Shown piece after piece: positions 1 through 10,817 of a DNA stretch of 64,000 bases (the first letter of the stretch is position 1; every line of letters starts with the position of its first letter). The notes under the pieces are model-generated. The model saw only the letters and a list, made by a program, of their open reading frames with translations. It was not told the DNA's origin and did not search any database. The translations under genes were made by a program, and so were the position numbers. The DNA comes from Rhodococcus sp. BP22 (GTDB lineage Bacteria > Actinomycetota > Actinomycetes > Mycobacteriales > Mycobacteriaceae), in assembly GCF_014281965.1 (NCBI RefSeq), contig NZ_JACFTB010000009.1:1-64000 (forward strand), in the 5' to 3' direction.

Positions 1-3000
1 CTACCCGATCTCAGTGTCACAGCTCTCGAATTCGATGCCGGGGTCGCAAAGTTCGACCTGCAGTTGACGATGTCGGAGCGTTTCGACGAATCAGGTTCTC
101 CCGCAGGGATGTCGGGTGCACTGACCTATGCCGTCGACCTGTTCGACGAGGACTCGGTGCAGAAGTTCACTGACAGATTCGTCGCAATCGTCGATGCTGT
201 GACCGCAGACTCGACCGTCACGATCGGTGAGATCGAGATCGTGGAACCCGCCGAGATTGCTGCGATGCGGTCCGACTGGAATCACCCAGGAACACTTCCG
301 TCGAGCGAGACCCTGACCGCGCGGTTCGAGGCTGCTGTTCGACGCTTCCCCGAATCCACGGCCGTCGTTGACGGTGAAGCCGAGTACTCCTACGCCCAAC
401 TCGAGGCGCGAGCGAATCAGCTCGCACGCCACTTGGTCTCGGTCGGGGTAGGACCGGAAACTCTTGTGGCAGTGGCTATGCCGCGGACTGCCGAGTTGAT
501 CGTCGTACTGCTGGCGGTACTCAAGGCCGGCGGCGGATACCTCCCCGTCGACGTCACCTATCCGGCAGACCGACTAGCCTTCATGCTGGTCGATGCCGCA
601 CCGGTCTGTGTCGTCTCGACGTCTCGGGATGTGGAATCGGTTCCCACCGACGCTCTCGCAACGGTCCTGATAGACGACCCGGAAACCGTGTCGACTTTGG
701 ATTCGCTGTCGCCGGAACCGTTGTCTTCGAACGAGCGTGTCGGCGACGCCAGGCCGGATTCGGTCGCGTACGTCATCTATACATCGGGGAGCACCGGCCG
801 CCCCAAGGGCGTTCAAGTTACGCATGCGACCGTCGCGACGCTCTTCCAGAACACCATCGGTAAGTTCGGCTTCGACGAATCCGATGTGTGGACGATGTTC
901 CACTCTTATGCTTTCGACTTCTCGGTGTGGGAGCTCTGGGGGCCGTTGCTGTACGGCGGCAAGCTGGTCGTAGTCGACTACTACACTGCGCGCTCGCCGG
1001 AACTGTTCCGTGAGCTACTGGCTGCCGAACAGGTCACCGTGCTCAATCAGACACCGACGGCGTTCTACCAATTCGCCGAGGCAGACCGTACGGCGCCTGC
1101 CGATTCCGATGCACTGGCGTTGCGCTACGTGATCTTCGGCGGCGAAGCACTCGATCTCGGTCAACTCGGTCGTTGGTATGACCGACATGCCGAGGATTCA
1201 CCCACTCTGGTGAATATGTACGGAATCACCGAAACCACCGTGCATGTCAGTTATCTGCCGCTCGACGAGGAGTTCGCCGCCTCTGCGTCCGCAAGCGTCA
1301 TCGGGCAGGCGATCCCCGGATTGACCGTGTCCGTGCGTGATCGACGCTTGGGTCTGGTTCCTCCTGGCGTCACCGGCGAAATGTATGTATCCGGTGCACA
1401 ACTTTCACGCGGGTACCTCGGTCGAACAGCTCTGACGTCGACGCGCTTCGTCGCGGACCCCGACAGCAGCGCGGGAACTCGGATGTATCGCACCGGTGAC
1501 ACCGCTCGGTGGAACCGTGCCGGCCAACTCGAGTATCTCGGCCGCAGTGACATGCAGATCCAGCTACATGGATTCCGAATCGAACTCGGTGAGATCGAGG
1601 CTGCGTTGTCCAGCTACGACGGCGTCGCTCAATCGGTGGTCTCGGTTCGCGACGACGGGGCAGGCGATCGTCTTGTCGGCTATGTCGTGCCGGAAGCGGG
1701 CCGGACCGTGGACACTTCGTCGATTCTGGAGTTCGTAAGTGGGACGCTGACGTCGTACATGGTGCCCGCAGCAGTCATCGTCCTAGATGCACTTCCGTTG
1801 ACGGCCAACGGAAAACTCGATCGCCGAGCTCTGCCGGCACCGGACTTCGCCTCGAGTGTCACATTGAGCCGGGCCCCTGCGACGCCGATCGAAGAAAGCC
1901 TTGCATCGTTGTTCGCCGAGGTTCTCGGACTTGATGCAGTCGGAGTGAACGACTCGTTCTTCGCACTCGGTGGCGACAGCATCATGTCGATCCAGCTGGT
2001 CTCGCGCGCCAAGGCAGCAGGATTGGTCATCGCTCCGCGAGACGTGTTCGAGCGCAAGAGCGTTGCGGCACTGGCCGAAGTAGCTCGCCGCGCCGAGGAC
2101 TCCGAAGCTGTGGTCCTCGAGGAGTTGCCGGGTGGTGGAGTCGGTGACCTTCCGCTGACCCCCGTCGTGCAGTGGATGCTCGAGCGCAGCGAAGAGTTCG
2201 GTCGATACACCCAGACTGCGCTGCTGCAACTGCCCACGCAGATCGAGCGGGAGATTCTCCACACCACTGTTCAGACCGTGCTGGACACCCACGACATGCT
2301 CCGTGCACGCCTGTACCGGAACGATGACGGTGTCTGGTCGGAAACGGTGGAGCCGGTCGGGTCGGTAGAGGCTTCATCGATCATCCACAGGGTCGAAGTC
2401 GACTCGATCGAAGGATCCGAGTTCTCCACCTTAGCCGCGCTCGAATTGGATTCTGCCGCAGACCGTCTCGATCCGACGGTCGGTCGAATGATTCAGCTGG
2501 TCTGGTTCGCAGACTGCTCGGGCCGTGGTCGTCTTCTCATCGTCGCGCATCACCTGGTGATCGACGGGGTGTCCTGGCGCATCCTCGTGCCGGACCTGGC
2601 TTCGGCTTGGGCGCACGCAGTGGCCGGTACCGAACCCACACTGCCCGAGACCGGAACCTCGATGCGTCGATGGGCAACAGGCCTCGCCGAGGTCGCCGAG
2701 ACGCGTACGGACGAGTTGTCGCTGTGGCAGGGCATGCTCGCCGGAGCCGACGAGGTCATCGGTTCACGGGCCCTGGATCCGACCGTGGACGTCGACGCCA
2801 CCGTCGAACGCATCAGAGTGTCGTTGCCGACGACTGTCACCGAACACCTTCTGACGACTCTCCCGGAGAAATTTCATGGCAGCGTCAACGACGGACTTTT
2901 GACCGGTCTCGCTGTGGCACTGACGGCCTGGCGACGTGAGCAGGGCTCGACTGCCGACAATGCCCTTGTCACATTGGAGGGCCATGGTCGTGAAGACGGC

Positions 3001-6000
3001 GTCGTGCCGGGTGCAGATCTCGGACGTACCGTCGGTTGGTTCACCACTATCTTCCCGGTGCGCCTGGGTCTGACCGGCATCGATCTCGACGACGTCCTCG
3101 AAGGGGGACCCGCAGCCGGCGATGCCATCAAATCGGTGAAGGAACAGCTGCTGGCGATCCCGGATCATGGCATCGGCTACGGCATGCTGCGGTACCTGAC
3201 CGAGGAAGGAAGAACTGTCCTGGGCAGGTTCCCCCGACCACAGGTCAGCTTCAACTACCTGGGGCGCTTCGCCACAGGTTCATCGGAGAACATGCAGGAC
3301 ATCGGCTGGATCCCGGTGTCGGATACAACGTTGGGCGACGCACAGAACCCGAACATGCCGGTTCCCGCTGTTCTGGACATCAACGCCGTCACGAACGCCA
3401 CCCCGGCAGGCCCCGTTCTGGACGCCACCTTCGCTTATCCGGCAGGTGTTCTCGCTTCGCACGAGGTGGACCGACTGATCGAACTGTGGGTTGCGGCGCT
3501 GACTGCGTTGACGACGCACGCCACGACGTCGAATGCGGGCGGCTTCACCCCGTCGGATCTGGATCTGGTCGATATCGACCAGGCGACCATCGCCGAGCTC
3601 GAGGCACGCTTTCCTGCCCTCGACGATGTCTGGTCGATGTCGCCGTTGCAGGCCGGCCTGTTGTTCCACGCCCGGCTGGCGGGCGAGGTCGACCAGAGCG
3701 TCGATACAGGTGTCGACGCCTACATGGTGCAACTCGGGTTGGAGCTGCGCGGCATCGTGGACATCGATCGGATGAAGGCTGCGGCGCAGACCTTGCTCGA
3801 TCGCCACGCCAATCTTCGAACTGCGTTCGTGCACAATGCAGACGGGGAATCGGTACAGGTTGTTCAAACGGGCGTTCGGGTTCCATGGAGCCACGTCGAT
3901 CTGCGCGGTGAAGTCGACAGCGATGCCGCTCTCGACCGTGTTCTCGAAACCGACCGCGCCACGCGATTCGCACTCGATCATGCTCCGCTGCTCCGATTTA
4001 CGTTGATCACCAAGGCAGAGGGGGAGTGGCGTCTGTTGATGACCAACCACCACATCCTGCTCGACGGATGGTCGACACCTCTGCTCATCAAGGAACTGTT
4101 GACGCTCTACGCCACTGCGGGTGACGATTCGATGTTGCCTCGCGTGCCCGCGTATCGCGACTACCTGGCGTGGATGCACACCCGCGACTCTTCGCTGTCC
4201 ACCGCAGAATGGACGCGTGCTCTGGCAGGCGTCGAAGAACCCACGCTTCTCGCCGATGCAGATCGTGGCCGTCATCTCTCGACGATCTCGGTGGAGAGGT
4301 CTCGGTCGTTGTCACTGGAGACCACTGCGGCGCTGAGAGAATTTGCTGCACATCACGGCTCGACGCTCAATACCATCGTCCAGAGCGCCTGGGGCGTGGT
4401 ACTTGCTGCACTGACCGGCCGCACCGACGTCGTTTTCGGCGCCACAGTGTCCGGCAGGCCGCCGGAAGTCAACGGCATCGAGTCGATGATCGGCTTGTTC
4501 ATCAACACATTGCCCGTGCGAATCACATTGAACCCTGCCGAACCGATCGGTGACCTCATCGATCGTGTGCAGATGGAGCAGGCAGCTTTGCTGGACCATC
4601 ACTACCTCGGTCTTACCGAGATTCAGCGCGCAGCAGGCCCGGGCGTCTCGTTCGACACCCTGACCGTCTTCGAGTCCTATCCGGTCGACCGCGCCGGCTT
4701 GTCGGAGGAGACCGATATCGCGGGAATGAAGGTGGCCGACGTCCTGGGTTCGGACGCCGCACATTATCCACTGACTCTCGTTGCGTCCGTTGATGATCGC
4801 CTTCACTTGAAGGCCAAGTATCTGCCCGATCTCTTCACCACCGAACAGATCGATCGGATCGTCGCCCGCGTCGAGCGTGTGCTCTATGCCGTCCTCACCG
4901 ACGATCGGAGCCCGTTGGCGCGGGTTCGCCTGCTCGACGACATCGAACATGCTTCCTTGGCTCCAGTCGTCGGTGCCAAGGGCGGCTCGAGCAGATTGTT
5001 GCCGCACATTCTGGAGCAGGCCGCAGCCGTCGACCCCGACCATCAAGCACTTCGCTTCGCCGATCGGTTCGGTGAGCGGACCTTGTCCTACGGCGAGCTG
5101 GATCGTCGGTCCACACAACTGGCCAGGCTGCTGTTGGCACGTGGGGTGTCTGCGGAAACGTTCGTTGCCATCGGCCTTTCCCGGTCGATCGAATCCGTCG
5201 TGGCCGTCTGGGCTGTCGCCAAATCCGGTGCCGCCTTCGTCCCAGTGGATCCCGCATATCCGCGGGATCGCATCGACCATATGGTCAGCGACTCGGACGC
5301 ACACTTCGGCCTGACCGTGCGGGCCAATATGTCCGGCCTGCCGGAGATGCTGGCTGGTGGCGGTGCATGGATCGTTCTCGACGACGCACAGACCACGGCA
5401 GAACTCGACGATTACTCTTCGACGCCGCTCCGCGAGGACGAGCGGGTCACCGGGATCGCGCTCGACAGCATCGCCTACGCCATCTACACCTCCGGCTCGA
5501 CCGGACTGCCCAAGGGTGTTGTAGTGACGCATACCGGTCTCGATAACTTCGCTCTCGAACAGTCCGAGCGATACGAGATCACCCCACAGTCGCGGACTCT
5601 GCATGTGTCCTCTCCCAGCTTCGATGCCTCGGTGCTCGAGTACTTACTGGCATTCGGAGTGGGCGCGACCATGGTCATCGTCCCGCCGACCGTGTACGGC
5701 GGTGAAGAACTCACAAACATTCTCTCGTCCGAAAAAGTCACCCACGGTTTCATCACCCCGGCAGTTCTCGCCTCGGTGGATCCTGCCGGTCTCGACTCGT
5801 TCCAGCACGTGGTTGTCGGCGGCGAGGCTGTTCCCGCCGAGTTGGTCGCAGCCTGGGCACCCGGACGTAACTTGTTCAACGGCTACGGTCCGACCGAGAC
5901 GACCATCATGTCGAACATCAGCGACCCGCTGAATGCTGATTCTGCGCCGACCATAGGTGGTCCCATCCGCGCGGTGTACGAAGTGGTACTAGACACCAGA

Positions 6001-9000
6001 ATGCAGCCCGTTCCTGTCGGTGTGCCGGGTGAGTTGTATCTTGCGGGCGCAGGACTGGCACGTGGCTATCACGCACGAGGAGCCTTGACTTCCGAACGCT
6101 TCGTCGCGAACCCGTTCGGCTCGGCCGGCGCTCGTATGTACCGCACCGGGGACGTCGTTCGCTGGACACCCGAACGCACCGTCCAATACATCGGGCGCAG
6201 CGATTTCCAGGTCAAGGTGCGCGGGTTCCGCATCGAGCTCGGCGAGATCGACGCCGTGCTCTCCACCCACCCGGCCGTCGGCTTCGTTGCCACCGTAGGA
6301 TCGCAAACACCCTCTGGCGCTACAGTTCTGGTCGCATATGTCCGCGCCACCGAGCGTTCTTCGGAGATCGACAGCGTAGAACTGACGGCACATGCGTCGG
6401 CGAGCCTTCCCGGCCACATGGTGCCCTCACTTTTCGTGCAACTTGCCGAAATACCGCTGACACCGGTCGGCAAGCTGGACCGCCGGGCACTACCCGAGCC
6501 CGAATTCGGTTCGGATGCAAGAACCTACATCGAGCCGCGGAACGCGTACGAAGCCACGGTTGCGACCGTGTTCGAAGAGACTCTCGGAATCGAACGCGTC
6601 GGTGCCCTCGACAGCTTCTTCGATCTGGGTGGAGATTCCTTGTCAGCCACCCGAGTGATCGCGCGCATCAACGCCGCGAGCGGTGCGGGACTGGGAGTTC
6701 GAGCAATCTTCGAAACACCCACAGTCGCAGGATTGGCTGCGGCCATAGGAACGTCCTCACGTGCTGGTGACCGCCCAGTCCTGCGTGCCGTCGATCGCCC
6801 CGAGCGGATCCCGCTGTCGCTGGCGCAACAGCGCATGTGGTTCATCAACACCTTCGATCCGACCTCGCCCGCGTACAACGTGCCGCTTGTCGTGCGCTTG
6901 ACCGGAGAACTCGACCTGGCGGCCCTCGAACTGGCAGTCACGGACCTGCTCGATCGGCACGAATCCTTGCGGACGACATTCCCGTCCGACGGCATGATGC
7001 CCGAACAACGGATCCACCGAACCGGGGACGTGGTTCCTGCTGTTTCGGTGGTCTCCATTGCCGAAGGCGACCTTCGCGATGCCATCGCCGCGTTCGCCGG
7101 GACCGGATTCGACGTCACTACCGAGATCCCGATTCGTCTTGCGCTGTACCGAGTCGAGTCAGCCGAACCCACACATGTGCTCGCCGTCGTGGTACACCAC
7201 ATCGCAGCGGATGGAGCCTCGATGGCCCCTCTTGCCCGCGACGTGATGATCGCCTACTCCGCTCGGACCGCCTCGAGTGCGCCCGCATGGGCACCGTTGC
7301 CCGTGCAATACGCCGACTACACGCTCTGGCAGCGCGAACTACTCGGCGACGAAAAGGACCCCGCCAGCATCGCCAGCGGACAATTGGATTTCTGGCGCAC
7401 GACACTTCGCGGAGTGCCCGACTTGCTTCCGCTCCCGACGGATCGTCCACGGCCGAACATGCAGGACTTCCGCGGAGGACGCGTCGTGTTCTCGATCGAC
7501 AAGGATGTCCACCTGCGCATGACGGAATTCGTCCGCGAGCGGAACGCCACCATGTTCATGGTCGTGCACGGTGCGTTTGCCGCGACCCTCGCCCGCCTCA
7601 GCGGAACAGAGGATATCGCCATCACCACTCCGGTGGCAGGCAGAGGTGAAGCAGCACTCGACGACCTGATCGGCATGTTCGTCAACACTCTCGTACTTCG
7701 GACTGTCGTCGATGGCGCCGAATCGTTCGAGTCGCTGCTCGGTCGGGTTGTCGATGCCGATCTCGAAGCTTTCGGCAACACCGAGATCCCGTTCGAGCGT
7801 GTCGTCGAAGTCCTCAATCCGGCACGATCGACGGCATACTCACCGCTGTCCCAGGTCGCGTTGTCGTTCCAGAACAACACCAAGGCACGTCTGGAATTGC
7901 CGTCGCTCACCGTCGAAGGATTCGACTTCGATGTTCCTGTCGCGAAACAGGACTTGCAGTTGCTGCTCTCGGAAACGTTCGACGAGTCCGGTCAGCCTGC
8001 AGGTATCGAAGCTGCATTCGACTTCGCGACATCGCTGTTCGATCCCGCGACGGTCGAGTCCTTCGCTGATCGGTTCGTTCGGATACTGGATTCGGTCACC
8101 CTCGACTCCGCTTCACCGATCGGTGACGTGGACATACTCGAGCCCACAGAGCGCTCGAAGTTTGCTCCGGCACGCGGCGATGACGGTGTACAGGAGCAGA
8201 CCTGGCCGCAGATGCTCACGACAGAGGCATCTTTGAATCCCGACGGCATCGCGTTGGAATTTCGGGACACCAGGATCTCCTACCGGGATCTGGACAATCT
8301 GTCTACGCGTATCGCACGTATGTTGATCGACTTCGGCCTGGGTCCCGAGTCGTTCGTCGCACTTGCCCTGCCGAGGTCGATCGAATCGGTCGTGTCGATG
8401 TGGTCGGTGACCAAGTCCGGTGCGGCCTTCCTTCCGGTGGACCCGAACTATCCTTCCGATCGCATCGCTCATATGCTCACCGACTCGAAAGCACCGATCG
8501 GTATCACTGTCGCCGAATACCGTGACCAGCTGCCAGACATGATTCCGTGGCTCGTCATCGACGATCCCGAATTCGTCGACGATGCACAGCGTTATCCGAC
8601 CGAGGAGGTCACCGACGCCGATAGGACGTCGACCCTGCAGCTCGATCATCCTGCCTACCTGATATATACCTCGGGCTCGACAGGACGACCCAAGGGCGTT
8701 GCCGTGCGGCACCGTGGTCTGGCCAATTTGGAAGAGGAAGTCACGCACCGGTTCCATCCGAACATGAAGTCGCGGATCTCCCATATCGCGTCCCCGAGCT
8801 TCGATGCCTCGATCTACGAACTCATCATGGCCTTCGGTGTGGGAGCCACAGTCGTCATCGTTCCGCCCGGAATCTTCGGCGGCGACGATCTGGCAGATCT
8901 GCTCGAGCAATCCGGCGTCACGCATGCTTTCCTCACCCCGGCTGCGCTGTCCTCCATCGACGGTGACCGGCTTACCGACGTCGGTGTTCTCGCAGTCGGC

Positions 9001-10743
9001 GGAGAAGCGTGCACGCCCGAACTCGTCGCTCGATGGGCACCGGGCAGGGAAATGTTCAACGGCTACGGCCCAACCGAGACTTCGATCCAGGCAAGCGTCG
9101 GTGGTCCACTGGTCCCCGGTCAGGTGATCGACGTGGGCCGGCCGGCAATCGGCTTCCGCTACTCGGTCCTCGACGAACGACTGCGTCCAGTTCCAGCCGG
9201 CGTCGCAGGAGAGCTCTACATTGCCGGGCCTGGAACTGCTCGCGGTTACCTTTCTCGTTTCGCCTTGACGTCCGAACGGTTCGTCGCGGATCCATTCGGT
9301 GAACCGGGTGAACGTATGTATCGCACGGGAGACGTAGTTCGCTGGACTGCTGGCCACACGATCGAATTCGTCGGGCGCAGTGACTTCCAAGTCAAGGTTC
9401 GCGGCTTCCGGATCGAACTCGGTGAGATCGATGCCGCGGTCACCGCGCACGACGCCGTCGTGTTCGCGGCGACCATCGGTCATACTGCGCCGTCCGGCGA
9501 CACCGTCCTGGTGTCGTACATTCGGGTTGCTGATGGGCACTCGGTCACTACGGCCACGCTGCTCGAGTTCGTCGGCGAATCGCTTCCGCGGCACATGGTC
9601 CCAACAGCAATCGTGGTCCTCGACGAGATTCCGCTCACTCCCGTCGGTAAGTTGGACCGTCGAGCGTTGCCGGTACCGGAATTGACCGGGGCGACGGTCG
9701 CGTACCGCGCACCGTCCTCGGCGACAGAAGCCTCCGTAATCAAGGTCTTCATCGAGATTCTAGGAGTCGACACCATCGGCGTCGACGACAACTTCTTCGA
9801 CCTCGGAGGTACGTCGTTGGTGGCAACACGCGTCGTACCTGCTTTGGAGATCGCGACGGGTGTTCGCGTCCCTCTGCAAGCGTTGTTCCTGGACCCGACT
9901 GCGGCTGTGCTTGCCGCCCGAATCGACTCTGCCGAAAGCTCGTCGTCTGCTCTCGACAGTGCATTTGCGGTAGTGATCCCACTTCGTGGGCAGGGAAGCG
10001 GAACACCTCTGTTCTGTGTTCACCCCGGCATCGGACTGTCGTGGGGTTACTCCGGAATCGTTCGACACCTCGCGGCCGATCGACCTGTGTACGGTCTTCA
10101 GCTTCCGAGCATTTCCGAAGGTGGTGCCTTCGAGTCGATTCAGGCTCTCGCACACCGCTACGTCGAGGAGATCCGAAAAGTTCAGCCCTCCGGTCCGTAC
10201 AACCTTCTCGGTTGGTCACTCGGCGGTGCGATCGCACATGCGGTCGCGGTCGAACTTCGACGAGGCGAATCCATCGTCGAGTCCTTGACGATCCTGGACA
10301 GTTATGTGATCGACCCCGACGAGGCGGTCGTAGGCCGCCTCACCGTCGAGGAGCTGCTCGCAGGGCTCGGCCTCGATGTCGGGCCCCAGGAGTCGGACGC
10401 ACCGCTGAACTACGAGAGTGCAGTGGAACTTCTGAACGAATCCTTCGGCCAGAACACCGGTGTGACTCCGCAGCATCTGGAACGGATCAACGACGGATTC
10501 GGTAACTCGACGACAATCATGAACCGCTTCGTGCCTGATGTCTTCGATGGGAACGTTCTGTTCTTCTCCGCGGCACAGGGCTCCGGCGATGGAGTTTCTC
10601 GCGACCCTGCGCAATGGAATGAATTCGTGACCGGAAAAGTGCGAATACATGATGTCGACTGCGCCCACAATCAGATGATCGAACCGCAGGTGCTCGCGGA
10701 AATCGGCACAGTATTGGAAAGCTATCTCGATGAAAACCTGTAA
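1..10743 (+). CDS. Non-ribosomal peptide synthetase, 3' part (A-PCP-E / C-A-PCP / C-A-PCP-TE)
   Basis: The reading frame is open from base 1, so the gene starts upstream; the first ATG at 64 is internal. The order is: tail of a condensation domain (1-~250), A1 (SGSTGRPKG near 785, NMYGITETT near 1213), carrier 1 (LGGDS near 1970), epimerisation domain (HHLVIDGVSW near 2548, FNYLGRF near 3250), condensation (HHILLDG near 4048), A2 (SGSTGLPKG near 5490), carrier 2 (LGGDS near 6625), condensation (HHIAADG near 7195), A3 (SGSTGRPKG near 8672), carrier 3 (LGGTS near 9805) and a thioesterase (GWSLGG near 10210, catalytic His in DCAHNQ near 10657). Aligned by eye to GrsA, the A1 specificity residues are DFWNIGMVHK, the canonical Thr code; with the E domain this predicts a D-Thr-type residue. 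A2 (DALFVGGIMK) and A3 (DAYFAGGIQK) loosely resemble aliphatic codes but are unassigned. The TE ends the assembly line, so the product is released here. Confidence 0.97.
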   Translation, partial: LPDLSVTALEFDAGVAKFDLQLTMSERFDESGSPAGMSGALTYAVDLFDEDSVQKFTDRFVAIVDAVTADSTVTIGEIEIVEPAEIAAMRSDWNHPGTLPSSETLTARFEAAVRRFPESTAVVDGEAEYSYAQLEARANQLARHLVSVGVGPETLVAVAMPRTAELIVVLLAVLKAGGGYLPVDVTYPADRLAFMLVDAAPVCVVSTSRDVESVPTDALATVLIDDPETVSTLDSLSPEPLSSNERVGDARPDSVAYVIYTSGSTGRPKGVQVTHATVATLFQNTIGKFGFDESDVWTMFHSYAFDFSVWELWGPLLYGGKLVVVDYYTARSPELFRELLAAEQVTVLNQTPTAFYQFAEADRTAPADSDALALRYVIFGGEALDLGQLGRWYDRHAEDSPTLVNMYGITETTVHVSYLPLDEEFAASASASVIGQAIPGLTVSVRDRRLGLVPPGVTGEMYVSGAQLSRGYLGRTALTSTRFVADPDSSAGTRMYRTGDTARWNRAGQLEYLGRSDMQIQLHGFRIELGEIEAALSSYDGVAQSVVSVRDDGAGDRLVGYVVPEAGRTVDTSSILEFVSGTLTSYMVPAAVIVLDALPLTANGKLDRRALPAPDFASSVTLSRAPATPIEESLASLFAEVLGLDAVGVNDSFFALGGDSIMSIQLVSRAKAAGLVIAPRDVFERKSVAALAEVARRAEDSEAVVLEELPGGGVGDLPLTPVVQWMLERSEEFGRYTQTALLQLPTQIEREILHTTVQTVLDTHDMLRARLYRNDDGVWSETVEPVGSVEASSIIHRVEVDSIEGSEFSTLAALELDSAADRLDPTVGRMIQLVWFADCSGRGRLLIVAHHLVIDGVSWRILVPDLASAWAHAVAGTEPTLPETGTSMRRWATGLAEVAETRTDELSLWQGMLAGADEVIGSRALDPTVDVDATVERIRVSLPTTVTEHLLTTLPEKFHGSVNDGLLTGLAVALTAWRREQGSTADNALVTLEGHGREDGVVPGADLGRTVGWFTTIFPVRLGLTGIDLDDVLEGGPAAGDAIKSVKEQLLAIPDHGIGYGMLRYLTEEGRTVLGRFPRPQVSFNYLGRFATGSSENMQDIGWIPVSDTTLGDAQNPNMPVPAVLDINAVTNATPAGPVLDATFAYPAGVLASHEVDRLIELWVAALTALTTHATTSNAGGFTPSDLDLVDIDQATIAELEARFPALDDVWSMSPLQAGLLFHARLAGEVDQSVDTGVDAYMVQLGLELRGIVDIDRMKAAAQTLLDRHANLRTAFVHNADGESVQVVQTGVRVPWSHVDLRGEVDSDAALDRVLETDRATRFALDHAPLLRFTLITKAEGEWRLLMTNHHILLDGWSTPLLIKELLTLYATAGDDSMLPRVPAYRDYLAWMHTRDSSLSTAEWTRALAGVEEPTLLADADRGRHLSTISVERSRSLSLETTAALREFAAHHGSTLNTIVQSAWGVVLAALTGRTDVVFGATVSGRPPEVNGIESMIGLFINTLPVRITLNPAEPIGDLIDRVQMEQAALLDHHYLGLTEIQRAAGPGVSFDTLTVFESYPVDRAGLSEETDIAGMKVADVLGSDAAHYPLTLVASVDDRLHLKAKYLPDLFTTEQIDRIVARVERVLYAVLTDDRSPLARVRLLDDIEHASLAPVVGAKGGSSRLLPHILEQAAAVDPDHQALRFADRFGERTLSYGELDRRSTQLARLLLARGVSAETFVAIGLSRSIESVVAVWAVAKSGAAFVPVDPAYPRDRIDHMVSDSDAHFGLTVRANMSGLPEMLAGGGAWIVLDDAQTTAELDDYSSTPLREDERVTGIALDSIAYAIYTSGSTGLPKGVVVTHTGLDNFALEQSERYEITPQSRTLHVSSPSFDASVLEYLLAFGVGATMVIVPPTVYGGEELTNILSSEKVTHGFITPAVLASVDPAGLDSFQHVVVGGEAVPAELVAAWAPGRNLFNGYGPTETTIMSNISDPLNADSAPTIGGPIRAVYEVVLDTRMQPVPVGVPGELYLAGAGLARGYHARGALTSERFVANPFGSAGARMYRTGDVVRWTPERTVQYIGRSDFQVKVRGFRIELGEIDAVLSTHPAVGFVATVGSQTPSGATVLVAYVRATERSSEIDSVELTAHASASLPGHMVPSLFVQLAEIPLTPVGKLDRRALPEPEFGSDARTYIEPRNAYEATVATVFEETLGIERVGALDSFFDLGGDSLSATRVIARINAASGAGLGVRAIFETPTVAGLAAAIGTSSRAGDRPVLRAVDRPERIPLSLAQQRMWFINTFDPTSPAYNVPLVVRLTGELDLAALELAVTDLLDRHESLRTTFPSDGMMPEQRIHRTGDVVPAVSVVSIAEGDLRDAIAAFAGTGFDVTTEIPIRLALYRVESAEPTHVLAVVVHHIAADGASMAPLARDVMIAYSARTASSAPAWAPLPVQYADYTLWQRELLGDEKDPASIASGQLDFWRTTLRGVPDLLPLPTDRPRPNMQDFRGGRVVFSIDKDVHLRMTEFVRERNATMFMVVHGAFAATLARLSGTEDIAITTPVAGRGEAALDDLIGMFVNTLVLRTVVDGAESFESLLGRVVDADLEAFGNTEIPFERVVEVLNPARSTAYSPLSQVALSFQNNTKARLELPSLTVEGFDFDVPVAKQDLQLLLSETFDESGQPAGIEAAFDFATSLFDPATVESFADRFVRILDSVTLDSASPIGDVDILEPTERSKFAPARGDDGVQEQTWPQMLTTEASLNPDGIALEFRDTRISYRDLDNLSTRIARMLIDFGLGPESFVALALPRSIESVVSMWSVTKSGAAFLPVDPNYPSDRIAHMLTDSKAPIGITVAEYRDQLPDMIPWLVIDDPEFVDDAQRYPTEEVTDADRTSTLQLDHPAYLIYTSGSTGRPKGVAVRHRGLANLEEEVTHRFHPNMKSRISHIASPSFDASIYELIMAFGVGATVVIVPPGIFGGDDLADLLEQSGVTHAFLTPAALSSIDGDRLTDVGVLAVGGEACTPELVARWAPGREMFNGYGPTETSIQASVGGPLVPGQVIDVGRPAIGFRYSVLDERLRPVPAGVAGELYIAGPGTARGYLSRFALTSERFVADPFGEPGERMYRTGDVVRWTAGHTIEFVGRSDFQVKVRGFRIELGEIDAAVTAHDAVVFAATIGHTAPSGDTVLVSYIRVADGHSVTTATLLEFVGESLPRHMVPTAIVVLDEIPLTPVGKLDRRALPVPELTGATVAYRAPSSATEASVIKVFIEILGVDTIGVDDNFFDLGGTSLVATRVVPALEIATGVRVPLQALFLDPTAAVLAARIDSAESSSSALDSAFAVVIPLRGQGSGTPLFCVHPGIGLSWGYSGIVRHLAADRPVYGLQLPSISEGGAFESIQALAHRYVEEIRKVQPSGPYNLLGWSLGGAIAHAVAVELRRGESIVESLTILDSYVIDPDEAVVGRLTVEELLAGLGLDVGPQESDAPLNYESAVELLNESFGQNTGVTPQHLERINDGFGNSTTIMNRFVPDVFDGNVLFFSAAQGSGDGVSRDPAQWNEFVTGKVRIHDVDCAHNQMIEPQVLAEIGTVLESYLDENL

Positions 10744-10817
10744 TGAGCACACGAATCGGGTAGTACCGAATACCATCGCAGAGACAAAAGAACAATTCGT
10801 CGAACTACGGTCTGGGG

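Noticed and set aside
64-66. ATG at 64 as the true start of the NRPS gene
   Set aside because: The frame is open to base 1 and the residues before 64 match a condensation-domain tail very like the one before A3, so the gene begins outside the window.
4312-5604. 430-codon minus-strand frame inside the NRPS gene
   Set aside because: Same reason: an antisense shadow of the C-A2 region without recognisable domains.
8113-9594. 493-codon open frame on the minus strand inside the NRPS gene
   Set aside because: It lies opposite well-conserved A3 coding sequence, has no family motifs, and long antisense frames are expected in high-GC genes.
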